A DNA stretch of 64,000 nucleotides from Bacillus sp. UNC438CL73TsuS30 (GCF_000482325.1 NZ_KI535295.1:1481999-1545998), one strand, 5' to 3'. Positions 8,931 to 17,421 are shown, counted from the first letter of the stretch. Program-made: numbers and translations. The notes: generated by a model from the letters alone, not told the origin.

Positions 8931-9253
8931 TTGCTGGCTTAGAGCATTTCTACTACAAAAATTAGCAGAGACTATTTATGTCCACAAATGCCTATGTGGT
9001 TATTAAACTACCATGGAAGAAAAGTTTAAATTCCATTCTTTGTGGTGAAGCTTTTAGTGCTAACGTGGCAGTTTAGCAAAAGAAGGAATTTCTAGTCTTT
9101 ATAATTGTGTACTATAATTAATATACTAAAATATTTCAAATATGTTATAGCAACAAAGAAGTGCCCACGAGGCAGTTCATGCGGTGACACTTCTTTTCAT
9201 AAAAAGGCAATTTTTTGTTGAAGATTTACCAAACTGCAAAACAGCTAAAACAA
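8931..9253 (+). other. Intergenic, nothing recognised
   Basis: No open frame with a plausible start, no strong terminator and no known repeat. The distal part is the 3' flank of the minus-strand gene ending at 9254. Confidence 0.4.
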
Positions 9254-9490
9254 CTAAATAAAGCCGCCTACCATCATGCCGCCACACATCATGCCGCCGC
9301 ACATCATGCCGCCGCACATCATGCCGCCGCACATCATGCCACCGCACATCATGCCACCGCACATCATGCCGCCGCAACGCATACCGACAAATATTCTCGG
9401 ATCCTGAATCTGAGGACCCATAGGAATTAACTGACCAACTTGGAAATTATCCATTCCTAGAGTTTGAAGTTCATTTCGAAAATTGAGCAT
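9254..9490 (-). CDS. Cys/Met-repeat small protein (seven CGGMM units)
   Basis: A 78-residue protein. Residues 1-38 are ordinary sequence (MLNFRNELQTLGMDNF and onward), followed by seven exact CGGMM pentapeptides (39-73) and VGGFI. GGGAGG lies 6 bases before the ATG on the minus strand, so the frame is likely real. There is no signal peptide. The regular Cys spacing every five residues with paired Met suggests soft-metal binding or a cross-linked structural (for example spore-coat) role; both are inference. The opposite-strand reading of the repeat (His/Ala-rich) has no ribosome binding site and is a shadow. Confidence 0.65.
   Translation of the reverse strand: MLNFRNELQTLGMDNFQVGQLIPMGPQIQDPRIFVGMRCGGMMCGGMMCGGMMCGGMMCGGMMCGGMMCGGMMVGGFI
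9272..9376 (-). repeat. 15-bp tandem repeat encoding CGGMM
   Basis: About seven head-to-tail copies of a 15-bp unit (plus strand GCCGCACATCATGCC, with third-position changes in a few). Copy number is likely to vary by slippage. Confidence 0.9.
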
Positions 9491-10061
9491 TTTTACCTCC
9501 CATGTTTATTTAATAATTTAGGTTAAACTGACATTTAACAAGAGATCTGAACGAAGAAATATTGTCAGTAATGTAATTAAGAGATACTACGTGTGTTCTC
9601 TTCAACAAAATATGCTTACTTTTAGGTGACTGTTACTGGTTTAAAAGCCTATTTAAATGTTAAAAACTTCATAAAAAGTTGTTTCTGGAAGTAACGATGG
9701 GGAATAGTTTTATTCAACTTGTTTTAATTCTCAACGAAAGATCTCTTTAAGGAAACACCTACTATTCCTATTGTATTAATGGGAATAATATCAAGTAAAA
9801 CTGAAATTGAAAAGAGTTTTTCGCCAGATTCATAAATTTGTCATTTTATTGCAGATACTTTTGACAATACAGCTTTAATTTTGTTGAACTAAGGATGCAG
9901 GTTTGTTAAATAACGATTGAAACAAGCTGTTCAATGATGCTCTGGTAAAACAAGAACAGATGAGTTTTCAGACTGGAACATGTCTCAGTTATCATAATCA
10001 CTGCTGAGTACACCTTTTTCAATGGTGAAGTTTTTTTGTTTTTCCCATGTGAAAATAGGTA
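9491..10061 (+). other. Intergenic, nothing recognised
   Basis: It holds the promoter region of the minus-strand Cys/Met protein at its left end and the 3' flank of the GerAB-like gene at its right end. No open frame with a start and no repeat was found. Confidence 0.4.
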
Positions 10062-11162
10062 TCATGATGTTCTATATTTTTTCTTTACTCTCTTCACAAT
10101 CAATAATAGAAAAAAGAGTAAAGGAATGTATCCATAATCTATAATAAATCCAATTTTCCCCATATAGTTAGTTAATGTATAAATTTGTTGCCCCGTCTTT
10201 AAAAAATTAATGATAATTAATACAATCATAGATATCAAAAGTACCCCATATTTTTGCTTCAGGTTGGTCACCTTTTTTATAATACGGCTGGCACACCAAA
10301 AGGAAATACAAAAATTAGGAAGAAGAACAATAGTCCAAGTGGCAATGCCAATGTATTCAAATCTCTCAACAAAAGGCATCTCTACTATTTTCCACATCGT
10401 TAAGGTTGGCCATATGTTTTTTTGCAACTGTCCTTCAGAAAAATAAGCAAAGGTTAAAATCGTAAGAAATGTATAGGCAATCGTAGCAAGAAGAACAGCC
10501 ACATGGGCCCATTTTTTTGATTTTTTCGGTTCTTTGATAAATGGATAAAAAAACAAAAGTATCAAAGAGCCAGAATAGGTAAAGGACATTTGATAAGATG
10601 CTTTAACCAGATCCTTTATAGAGTGGTCAAAAATTGGAAGAAGGTTCTTGAAATCCGCATAAGGTAGCGTAAATAGAAAAGTGAAAACTAAATAAGCAGG
10701 AAGAACAAATCCAAAAAACGCAACACCTGTTATGGTTCTAATCCCTCCAAAAACGACATAAGTAGCTAAGAAACAAAAAGCTAGAGAATACCAAAAAGTA
10801 CTAAGATCCGGAAACATCCACACTTGAATGACCTCTATAAAATTCCTAAGAACTGTGACAGCACTAACAAGAAAATAGATAACAAATAGCAGGGATATGA
10901 ATTTGCCCATTTTATTGCCAAATGTGACGGTATGGGCTATCATTATATCGCCATCTGCTGTTTCGGCGATTTTGTACATCATCCATAGAAGGATATGGAT
11001 ACTTAAACCGGAAATTATAACAGCAATCCATGCATCGTATCCTGCAGTTAATGCGATAATAGGCTGGAAGCCAAGAACCCCTATTCCAACTTGCATCTTA
11101 TGGATCAGAAAAAAAACTAAAAAAGACGATATTTTTGCTTTTTCAGGCACTATTTGTTCCAT
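10062..11162 (-). CDS. GerAB-type spore germination permease, orphan
   Basis: A 366-residue membrane protein of the endospore germination permease family (GerAB/GerKB). It has about ten hydrophobic segments, beginning with the family-like KAKISSFLVFFLIHKMQVGIG. In this family the protein sits in the spore inner membrane and binds the germinant, working with GerA (A subunit) and the lipoprotein GerC. Here no gerA or gerC homologue lies on either side, which is unusual because the three normally form an operon. GGAGGAAGGG precedes the ATG. It may work with subunits encoded elsewhere or may be a leftover of a lost operon. Confidence 0.9.
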   Translation of the reverse strand: MEQIVPEKAKISSFLVFFLIHKMQVGIGVLGFQPIIALTAGYDAWIAVIISGLSIHILLWMMYKIAETADGDIMIAHTVTFGNKMGKFISLLFVIYFLVSAVTVLRNFIEVIQVWMFPDLSTFWYSLAFCFLATYVVFGGIRTITGVAFFGFVLPAYLVFTFLFTLPYADFKNLLPIFDHSIKDLVKASYQMSFTYSGSLILLFFYPFIKEPKKSKKWAHVAVLLATIAYTFLTILTFAYFSEGQLQKNIWPTLTMWKIVEMPFVERFEYIGIATWTIVLLPNFCISFWCASRIIKKVTNLKQKYGVLLISMIVLIIINFLKTGQQIYTLTNYMGKIGFIIDYGYIPLLFFLLLIVKRVKKKYRTS

Positions 11163-11454
11163 TAACCCTTCCTCCGGTTCTTATGTCCATCACTTTTTTG
11201 CTTTTTATTCATGTGAAAATATCATATTTAGGATTTTATGCCCTTGAAGCTTATAATCATTGAGGTTAATTGCTTTAATAAGAGTAATCTTAAGGTCCAA
11301 CATTCACGGTATAGATTAAAAAAGGAGTTAAGGAAGATAAATCTTAATAAGTATGTCTATATTTATCTTTTCCTAATATGGAATAATTATGAATCATGCT
11401 GCTATATAATGGATCACCTATATAGGTGGGTGAAATTTTATGATAAAGGCTTGG

Positions 11455-11595
11455 GAGGAGATATGAAATAGAGGCTAAAACTGAAGTATTAAATTCTTTG
11501 GAAGGATTAACAAAAGACGAGCAACAAAAAGGTCTTGATTTGTCATGAAAAATAATCTTAGGGCATTAAAACTATCCTTTTTAAATTAATTTCTA
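11455..11595 (+). pseudogene. 3' fossil of a ZnuA-like lipoprotein gene
   Basis: The DNA from about 11455 to 11595 is nearly identical to the last 130 bases of the intact znuA gene (18260-18391), including AKTEVLNSLEGLTKDEQQKG. A deletion of about 10 bases after GGTCTTGAT causes a premature TGA. The rest of the gene is absent, and the upstream 290 bases (11163-11454) contain nothing I recognise. The homology continues into the terminator. Confidence 0.8.
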
Positions 11596-11601
11596 TAATG
11601 G

Positions 11602-11656
11602 GAGGCTATTCAAAAGTATCTTTGGATGAAGACTCTTTTGGATTAGCCTCTTTTTA
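11602..11656 (+). terminator. Terminator duplicated with the ZnuA fossil
   Basis: GAGGCTATTCAAAAG ... CTTTTGGATTAGCCTC followed by TTTTT. It is the sister of the terminator at 18403-18455. Confidence 0.75.
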
Positions 11657-11690
11657 TCAAGAAAGTGAAGTACATTGGTAAGAGATATCC

Positions 11691-12452
11691 CTAGCCGTTA
11701 TATCTTACAAATTTGTTTCGCAGCAAATATACAAACAAAAACATAAACAAAGGGACAATGTAGCTGATCATTTCTAGAAGCATGGAATTCTGATGGTTCT
11801 TCATGATTATGATTCCTCCATCTGAGCTACCGAGGGGTCCGTTAAAGATGCCATAGCAGACATTCAGCCCCCAATGGATGCCGGTGTCCGCCCAAAGCGA
11901 ACCAGTTTTAAAAATTGCATAGGTTAAGGATAGTCCGAGGATAAGAGAAAACAGCGTGTTGGAAATACTGAATCCTTCATTCCAGAAGTCGTCTAGGGCA
12001 TAAAGGATTAAGGAAATGATAAATACCCATTTCACAGGAATTCGCTCTTTTAAATGCCCAAATACAAATCCTCGGACGATGATGTCATTTAAAAAGGATC
12101 CGACTAAAAATATAAGCATCACCATTAAAAGCGACATGATCATTTCTGGGAACGACTTAACACCCGTAACCTCAAATCCACCAAAAAGATATACGAGGAT
12201 GTACTTCATAAGCCAAAATGAAAAACCGATAATAAACCCATTTAATATATTTTTCCCCCATTTTGAATGAAAGCTGATTCCGATATTTTTATATTCTTTT
12301 ACCTTCGTTAGCATTAAAATTCCCTTTAATAATGGGAAAAACAAAAGGACTAATAAAACCTGTAGAAAAAATTGGCTTGATTTCGCAATTCCGATGTTCA
12401 AATATAAATCTAGCACAATGAAACCTAGTATTACTTTACCGTAATAACTCAT
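11691..12452 (-). CDS. CPBP-family (CAAX protease-like) membrane protein with altered motif 1
   Basis: A 253-residue protein with about eight membrane segments. The region FLNDIIVRGFVFGHL (about 130-144) aligns with motif 1 of CPBP intramembrane proteases (EExxxRG), and GIHWGLNVCYG (about 203-213) with the C-terminal H-N motif. The two glutamates of motif 1 are replaced by Asn-Asp, and the middle motif (FxxxH) reads YALDDFW without a His. This suggests lost or changed proteolytic activity. AAGGGG precedes the ATG. Possible roles in related proteins include bacteriocin self-immunity or membrane protein maturation; the role here is unknown. Confidence 0.75.
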   Translation of the reverse strand: MSYYGKVILGFIVLDLYLNIGIAKSSQFFLQVLLVLLFFPLLKGILMLTKVKEYKNIGISFHSKWGKNILNGFIIGFSFWLMKYILVYLFGGFEVTGVKSFPEMIMSLLMVMLIFLVGSFLNDIIVRGFVFGHLKERIPVKWVFIISLILYALDDFWNEGFSISNTLFSLILGLSLTYAIFKTGSLWADTGIHWGLNVCYGIFNGPLGSSDGGIIIMKNHQNSMLLEMISYIVPLFMFLFVYLLRNKFVRYNG

Positions 12453-12489
12453 ATTTATCCCCTTATTCTTTTAATCTTATGATAAGAAA

Positions 12490-12513
12490 AAAACTAGGCG
12501 ATGCCTAGTTTTT
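12490..12513. terminator. Bidirectional hairpin terminator
   Basis: AAAACTAGGC-GAT-GCCTAGTTTT, with a T run on both strands. It lies downstream of the minus-strand gene at 12638-13105. Confidence 0.75.
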
Positions 12514-12637
12514 ACTTCGAATTTAAACATTCTATCGAATAATTCCCTATCTAATGTCCTTCATCTGGCTGCTTAAAGCTGTTTCAGCAACCTATTTACT
12601 TCCTAAAATTTAATAAGTTGGATAACTCAAAGCACTA

Positions 12638-13105
12638 TTAGTGATGGAATCTCGTAGTAATTTTAGAAACTGTAATCCACATAGAAAGAAACATTAATAG
12701 ACCAAAAATATCAGAAACAATAATATTTCTACCGATAAACAAATGCTCATAACGAAATAATGGGGTATTATAGATGGCAATTAAAAATGAGATGATTGCA
12801 AGATAAAAATTCAGTTTGTTTTTAGTTATTTTATAGAAGCAATATAAAAGTGCAGTATAAGCCCAAAATTGCGAATCATACCAAGCATGTGAAAGTCTAA
12901 TCCCTGTATTACTATGGAAATAGGTTAAAACTAAAACTAATAAAACGAAAAAAGCTATAACTGGAGCAAACTTCACAAACTGAAGAAGCCTAAAAAAACG
13001 TTTTTTTAAATGATTCGTATTTTGATTTTCAATGAGTAATTTCTTTGTAACAGCATTATTAAAAAAAATAAACACTAAACTGCAAGCAAAAATAATATAC
13101 TGCAT
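12638..13105 (-). CDS. Hypothetical membrane protein
   Basis: A 155-residue protein with four or five hydrophobic segments. The Met at 13105 is chosen because AAGGTGG lies 7-8 bases upstream; an in-frame ATG at 13129 would start inside the Shine-Dalgarno sequence and lacks one of its own. The loops are basic (KKLLIENQNTNHLKKRFF near residues 20-37). No family is recognised. It ends 185 bases before the CPBP-like gene, with a terminator between, so it is probably a separate transcript. Confidence 0.6.
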   Translation of the reverse strand: MQYIIFACSLVFIFFNNAVTKKLLIENQNTNHLKKRFFRLLQFVKFAPVIAFFVLLVLVLTYFHSNTGIRLSHAWYDSQFWAYTALLYCFYKITKNKLNFYLAIISFLIAIYNTPLFRYEHLFIGRNIIVSDIFGLLMFLSMWITVSKITTRFHH

Positions 13106-13188
13106 TTCTTCTCCACCTTTTTTTTCCATTGTATCGATAATTTAACATATTACACAGAAATTTTGAATCAGTTTTTTCAATTGATTAA

Positions 13189-13460
13189 AACCTTTCAGAA
13201 AAATCGTGGATTGAAGCGGAGGATGGTTTATTTCAGCGAATTAGTTTCGATGATGTGGTCGGAGTGGTTTTCGTGAATTAAATAACAAAACGGCATAGGT
13301 AAGCTACCCTCTTGTTTTCTTATTAAATAGGTGCTGGCGGAAAGATAGGTACTGACGGAAGCAACAGATTATGGAATATCGAGTTACCCTCTTGCTGCAC
13401 ACCATAAGCGTTAATCCCAAAGACGTTGACGAGGCATGGGGACGGTGGAACAAACGGAAT
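13189..13460 (+). repeat. About 270-bp repeated module, copy 1 (ORF tail + hairpin + conserved block)
   Basis: It begins with a 30-codon ORF tail ending FQRISFDDVVGVVFVN at TAA 13279-13281. An AACGGC stretch follows, then a conserved block with GGAATATCGAGTTACCCTCT and GTTGACG. The same order occurs at 19765-20105. The rest of 13130-13611 has no other recognised feature. Confidence 0.55.
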
Positions 13461-13611
13461 TCTCACACGCACCTCAAAAACACTGGTTCCAAATTTTAGG
13501 TAAATCTAAAATAACGAATTTGTCTACAGTATGCTTGCATTATTTTAAAGCAACCTATATAAAGCAGTGTGATTTAATTAACGTTTAAGATGAAAAAGGG
13601 GATGATGTAAG

Positions 13612-14202
13612 ATGAAAAAGCAGCTTCCACCTGGCCAATTCGAAACAGAAAAATGGCCAATACTGCACACAGGGGATGTTCCCGAGTTTAATGAAATCAA
13701 ATGGAATTTTAGACTTTTTGGTGAGGTGAAGGAAGAAAAGTCCTTATCCTATAAGGAAATCATGGAGCTTCCAAAGACCATATCAACCGTTAACATGCAT
13801 TGTGTTACCACCTGGTCTAAATTTGATACAACTTTTGAAGGAATTGCACTTAGAGAGTTAGTGAAATTTGTTGAAATTTATGAAGATGTAAAATACATTA
13901 AAATTTACGGATATTACAATGGGGACAGATTTGGTTATTCTGCAAACCTACCGCTAGAGCCTTTATTAGGGGACGATTCTTTATTTGTATACCGTTGGAA
14001 GGATAAAAATCATGATTGGGATGATATTGATCAAAAGCATGGTTATCCACTAAGGTTTATTCCACCAGAAGTATTTTATCTATGGAAAGGCTCAAAGTGG
14101 GTTTCAGGGCTTGAGTTTATGAAAGTAGACGAGGCTGGTTTTTGGGAAGATCGTGGCTATTCGATGACAGCAAATCCATTTAAAGAAGAGCGGTACCGGT
14201 AA
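13612..14202 (+). CDS. Sulfite-oxidase-like molybdopterin protein (YuiH-like)
   Basis: A 196-residue soluble protein of the oxidoreductase molybdopterin-binding family; B. subtilis YuiH is about the same length. It has the typical NMHCVTTWSKFDTTFEG stretch (residues 61-77), in which the Cys would ligand the molybdenum. The C-terminal PLRFIPPEVFYLWKGSKWVSG and DRGY also match. There is no Tat signal, unlike the MsrP branch, and no dimerisation domain. The donor and acceptor are unknown. AAAAGGGG lies upstream of the ATG, and an own terminator follows at 14223. It appears to be a single-gene unit. Confidence 0.85.
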   Translation: MKKQLPPGQFETEKWPILHTGDVPEFNEIKWNFRLFGEVKEEKSLSYKEIMELPKTISTVNMHCVTTWSKFDTTFEGIALRELVKFVEIYEDVKYIKIYGYYNGDRFGYSANLPLEPLLGDDSLFVYRWKDKNHDWDDIDQKHGYPLRFIPPEVFYLWKGSKWVSGLEFMKVDEAGFWEDRGYSMTANPFKEERYR

Positions 14203-14222
14203 CAAGCCCAATAATGTAAAAT

Positions 14223-14250
14223 GAGCGATACTTAGAGGATCGCTTTTTTT
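14223..14250 (+). terminator. Terminator after the YuiH-like gene
   Basis: GAGCGAT / ATCGCT stem with a 9-base loop and seven or eight T residues. Confidence 0.85.
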
Positions 14251-14332
14251 CATTCGCAAAGATACACAAGTTTTCGAAAAAAGGTTGAGTAAGGAAGATT
14301 TGGCAAATCATAAGCAGACGGAGGATTTGAAA

Positions 14333-14608
14333 ATGAAATTTACTATTCGTGTTTTCTTTAGCGAAAACTATAATCATTCAATATTTGAAAGAGAGCTAAA
14401 AAAATCCTTAGAGGAAATTAGTGTATCTGTTACAAGTATTAATTTTAATCAATTTGAAGAACAATACATACATAATAAAAGGAATATTATTGAGATAAAT
14501 GTTGAAGTAAAAGGGGACTATATCGATTACAGAACCGTTTTTGGTTGTGTATTTTTAGTATTAGATGAACTTTCTTTAAATTTATCTGGATTAGATATAA
14601 ATGAATAA
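14333..14608 (+). CDS. Small hypothetical protein
   Basis: A 91-residue protein beginning MKFTIRVFFSENYN. The ATG at 14333 has CGGAGG (about 14319-14324) 8 bases upstream, whereas an in-frame TTG at 14285 lies just after the preceding terminator with a weak site. The predicted alternation of beta and alpha segments and the length suggest a small globular protein. No family is recognised. It is followed 69 bases later by another small gene, and both could come from a toxin/immunity-like or phage-like locus, but nothing specific supports that. Confidence 0.5.
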   Translation: MKFTIRVFFSENYNHSIFERELKKSLEEISVSVTSINFNQFEEQYIHNKRNIIEINVEVKGDYIDYRTVFGCVFLVLDELSLNLSGLDINE

Positions 14609-14677
14609 TAGGCTTCCCAAAGTGCTTTTGTATTTTTAAATTTCCCTAATAAAAAATTTGTTTCTAAGGAGAAAATT

Positions 14678-14938
14678 ATGAAAGAATTTATTATTTCATA
14701 TTTAGAAGATAATGAAGTTGGTGGCCATAAAAAGGAAATCCTCGTTTTGGGCAAAGATTTTCAATCATGCTATGAAGAGCATATTCAAAAATATCCAACC
14801 ATGGTAGGGATTGTTCAGCAATTTGATGAGGAGTACGAAAACATAAATTTTCTCCACCCTAACAATATTCAAATAGAAAAAGTTACTGATGAAATCTTCG
14901 AGGAAGATGAGAGAAAAAGAGAAGTTTATGATGGATGA
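14678..14938 (+). CDS. Small acidic hypothetical protein
   Basis: An 86-residue protein, acidic overall, with AAGGAG 8 bases before the ATG. It starts MKEFIISYLEDNEVGG and ends in a run of acidic and basic residues (EEDERKREVYDG). It has no signal peptide or membrane segment. I do not recognise it. It is co-directional with the preceding 91-residue gene. Confidence 0.5.
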   Translation: MKEFIISYLEDNEVGGHKKEILVLGKDFQSCYEEHIQKYPTMVGIVQQFDEEYENINFLHPNNIQIEKVTDEIFEEDERKREVYDG

Positions 14939-15076
14939 TACATATCAACATTTCAGACTGAAGTGTTGACCATTTTGTCAATGCTGCAAAATTCATAGCA
15001 AAAATTATCGAAAATTTTAAACCCCAATCTTTTGTCATTCTAATAAGAGAAAATAAATAATGAAGGGGCCTTTTGT

Positions 15077-16036
15077 ATGAACGTAAATGAGTTCGGCTTT
15101 CTTTGGTATCTACAATCAAGTTCGAATATGGTTAATATTTTTTTAAAAAATCTTATTGACACTGCTGAGGATAAAGATTTGAGAGGTGTCCTAGATGAAA
15201 TCAATTCATTATCTACATTTCAAGAAAAAGAGGCTACAAAATTATTAAATGACAGCGGTTATAATGAAACGCCATTTTTCAGTGAAGTTGATTTATATAA
15301 CTCCTCAGTAAAGCTTTTTACCGATCAATTAATTATTGAAATTCTTAAGCATATTACCGGAAATGGGATGCGGATCCTCGCTTCTCAATATGCAGAACTA
15401 GGGGATATGAATGTAAAGAAATTCTTTAGTGAACTCCTCACTAAGATGATTCAAATTGATGAATCTCTTTTAGGTTTATTAAAAGAAAAGAACTTGTTAC
15501 AAAACAGTCCATTTTTATACACGAAAGCACATGAAAGAGAGAGTAAACTGTTTAAGGTTATATCTACACAATTGAGGCCACTTAATGCGGTAGAATTGGG
15601 ACATATGTACAGTGCACTTCAATGCAATAATGTTGGTGTTGCTCTATGCGCTGCTTTTGCTGATTTAGTAAAAGATGAAGAGTCAAAGCAATTAATTAAT
15701 GATGGCAAGAAATTAGCATTTCATCAAGCAGCTGCTTTATCGGATATTCTCAGAGAAAACGGAGTTAGTACTACAACTGGACTAGAAAGCTTCGTTCATA
15801 GCGTCGATGAATCTCCATTTTCAGATAAGTTAATGACAAATCTATTAATGTTTTTAAATCCAATTGGAATAATAACTTTACAAAACGCTGCTGTATCTAG
15901 TTATAAGAAGAATCATGTCAAAATACTACATGAATTAATTGAACAGGTCCAAAGTTTTTCAGAAAAAGGGTTTAAACTATTGGTTAATAAAGGTTGGTTT
16001 ATTGAACCACCAGTAACTAGTAGGTCAATTAAATAA
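15077..16036 (+). CDS. DUF3231 family protein
   Basis: A 319-residue all-helical protein with two similar halves (about 1-160 and 165-319), matching the duplicated architecture of DUF3231 proteins of Bacillaceae. The C-terminus ends KGFKLLVNKGWFIEPP, closely matching KLLIERGWMEQPP in the second DUF3231 gene here (23287-24291), which helps define the family. The function is not established. The four-helix-like repeats resemble ferritin-like or CotF-like helical bundles, but metal ligands are not obvious. AAGGGG precedes the ATG, and a strong bidirectional terminator follows. Confidence 0.8.
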   Translation: MNVNEFGFLWYLQSSSNMVNIFLKNLIDTAEDKDLRGVLDEINSLSTFQEKEATKLLNDSGYNETPFFSEVDLYNSSVKLFTDQLIIEILKHITGNGMRILASQYAELGDMNVKKFFSELLTKMIQIDESLLGLLKEKNLLQNSPFLYTKAHERESKLFKVISTQLRPLNAVELGHMYSALQCNNVGVALCAAFADLVKDEESKQLINDGKKLAFHQAAALSDILRENGVSTTTGLESFVHSVDESPFSDKLMTNLLMFLNPIGIITLQNAAVSSYKKNHVKILHELIEQVQSFSEKGFKLLVNKGWFIEPPVTSRSIK

Positions 16037-16070
16037 TTATATACTGAATCAATTAGTGTTAATAATAAAG

Positions 16071-16096
16071 AAGGGGCAGTCTAACTGCCCCTTTTT
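16071..16096. terminator. Bidirectional terminator between convergent genes
   Basis: AAGGGGCAGT-CTA-ACTGCCCCTT with T runs on both strands, between the DUF3231 gene (plus) and the CBO0543-like gene (minus). Confidence 0.9.
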
Positions 16097-16577
16097 ATTC
16101 ATGAAATTTAGTTTTAAAAAACCAGTTGTGAAAGGCTTGTGTTAAGTAATCCGTTATCCAAATGGTTATAAAACTCCAATACCAAGTCCATTTTTTATAT
16201 TTTATTAATTTTGTATATTTCACTGCAATTATTTCAAAGATGACGATTACAGAAGTACTAATAAAGCAATGCAGGGTTTTTAAAAGGGTAGATTTATTTT
16301 TTGGATAGTACAAACTAAATAAAGCGCACAGTCCAGGATATATAAAGTATTCAAATGAAAAATTAGCTTTATTTGCTTTTTTGAAAAATAAGCGATATGG
16401 ATAGGAAATTAAGTTTTTTTCTACCACTAGTAATCCAAAAATCCATGTTAGTGCTTGTTTAAATAAAAATACAACTAGTGATTCACGAATTTTATTTTTT
16501 GGTGTAAATTTTATTAATAATAATGACACAACTATCCAGGATGAAATTACGATCGTTTTCTCTGGTTTGTATTTCAT
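16095..16577 (-). CDS. CBO0543-like membrane protein
   Basis: A 160-residue protein with four or five membrane segments. The stretch ISYPYRLFFKKANKANFSFE, followed by YFIYPGLCALFSLYYP, is characteristic of the CBO0543 family, found in many copies in Bacillaceae. GGGAGG precedes the ATG. The biological role is not known. The gene converges on the DUF3231 gene and shares its terminator. Confidence 0.75.
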   Translation of the reverse strand: MKYKPEKTIVISSWIVVSLLLIKFTPKNKIRESLVVFLFKQALTWIFGLLVVEKNLISYPYRLFFKKANKANFSFEYFIYPGLCALFSLYYPKNKSTLLKTLHCFISTSVIVIFEIIAVKYTKLIKYKKWTWYWSFITIWITDYLTQAFHNWFFKTKFHE

Positions 16578-16738
16578 TAATAATCCTCCCTTTAGTTATT
16601 AGTTTTTACTTTTAGAATTGATTCATTCAATTTTTGATAAAAGTAAAATTACTACGAAGATAATATGAAATAAAACAGTAAGGGATATTAAGCTAAGCGT
16701 TGATTCATGAAGGATTAACGATCTTACTTGTGTTCAAA

Positions 16739-16788
16739 GGGTCAGTCCCCCGGCGGAGTAAAGCGTTACCTCACTAGGGGACTGACCC
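16739..16788. repeat. 50-bp hairpin repeat (REP-like), copy 1
   Basis: GGGTCAGTCCCC ... GGGGACTGACCC outer arms with GGAGTAA / TTACCTC inner arms. Other copies are at 25942, 26811 and 34810. It is always intergenic. Confidence 0.85.
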
Positions 16789-16792
16789 CAAA

Positions 16793-16845
16793 TTAAGAGT
16801 TTAAGATCCCAGCTGCCTTTTTTGGCGGCTTTTGTTATTGAAGTA
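16793..16845 (+). repeat. Dispersed repeat, right-half copy with GCTGCC/GGCGGC hairpin
   Basis: AGAGTTTAAGATCCCAGCTG, then CC-TTTTTT-GGCGGC and a T run. It shares about 50 bases with 27805-27850. The remaining bases to 17017 and back to 16578 hold nothing else recognised. Confidence 0.55.
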
Positions 16846-17017
16846 ACGGGCCAGTGAGAAGGGCTTTATTTAGCTAATGAGTGTTTTTATAAATATCTTG
16901 CTGTTTTGTGTTAGCCTTTTTCATTAAGCTAAAGGGCTGTCTTTATTAATTTAACTCAGCCACTTCAATCTAAATAAATTAGCAGTAGTAATTTTATTAC
17001 TACCGCTAATTCTTTAA

Positions 17018-17206
17018 CTATTCATCTTGACCAAAATAAGGCCTAATAGGTGAGCGCACTTTAATTTTTGTCCCTGGCTCAGGTGATTGTTGAACCACAG
17101 TATCACCATTTCCACTTGAATCGATTTTTAATATCAGAAGTTGTTCCATAATCTCTGCTTTAGAAAGTCCTCTTAAATCAGGTAGCGTGATTATAGAAGT
17201 GTCCAT
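17018..17206 (-). CDS. Stand-alone PASTA domain protein
   Basis: A 62-residue protein that is essentially one PASTA domain: LPDLRGLSKAEIMEQLLILK (residues 8-27), then the turn GNGDTVVQQSPEPGTKI and a closing strand. PASTA domains normally sit in tandem at the C-terminus of PBPs or Ser/Thr kinases and bind muropeptides. No transmembrane segment is present. The ATG at 17206 has a poor ribosome binding site; an in-frame TTG at about 17224 has GGAAGGAG close upstream. It may be the leftover tail of a penicillin-binding protein or a real one-domain protein. Confidence 0.5.
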   Translation of the reverse strand: MDTSIITLPDLRGLSKAEIMEQLLILKIDSSGNGDTVVQQSPEPGTKIKVRSPIRPYFGQDE

Positions 17207-17304
17207 ATACGTTTATTTCTTTTCAATTTGCTCCTTCCTTGAGGACACACACATTGTCCTAAGACTATCGCCTTTGATTTGAATTTCATTAAAATAAATT
17301 TAAT

Positions 17305-17421
17305 TTGACTTATTTAAATTACCGTTATAAGATACGATTCGTAATACTTACGATTTATTTGATTCTAAAAAACTTTAATATTACGAAAATACCTATGTGT
17401 TTTAAATCGTAATGATTCCTA
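17305..17421 (+). promoter_or_regulatory. znuA promoter with two Zur-box-like sites
   Basis: -35 TTGACT (17305-17310) and -10 TAAGAT (17328-17333) are 17 bases apart. TCGTAATACTTACGA (17339-17353) differs at one position from the B. subtilis-type Zur palindrome TCGTAATnATTACGA and sits just downstream of the -10. A second, half-conserved site, TCGTAATGATTCCTA, is at 17407-17421 in the leader. Zinc-dependent repression by Zur is therefore expected. Confidence 0.75.

Noticed and set aside
9272..9376. Possible CRISPR array
   Set aside because: The repeats are head-to-tail 15-bp units without spacers and encode CGGMM; no cas genes are visible anywhere in the window.
9215..9430. Plus-strand frame rich in His/Ala repeats across the 15-bp tandem repeat
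   Set aside because: It is the antisense reading of the CGGMM gene and has no ribosome binding site; any frame across a 15-bp repeat looks repetitive.
11238..11471. 77-codon plus-strand frame upstream of the ZnuA fossil
   Set aside because: No Shine-Dalgarno sequence and no recognisable composition or domain; probably chance.
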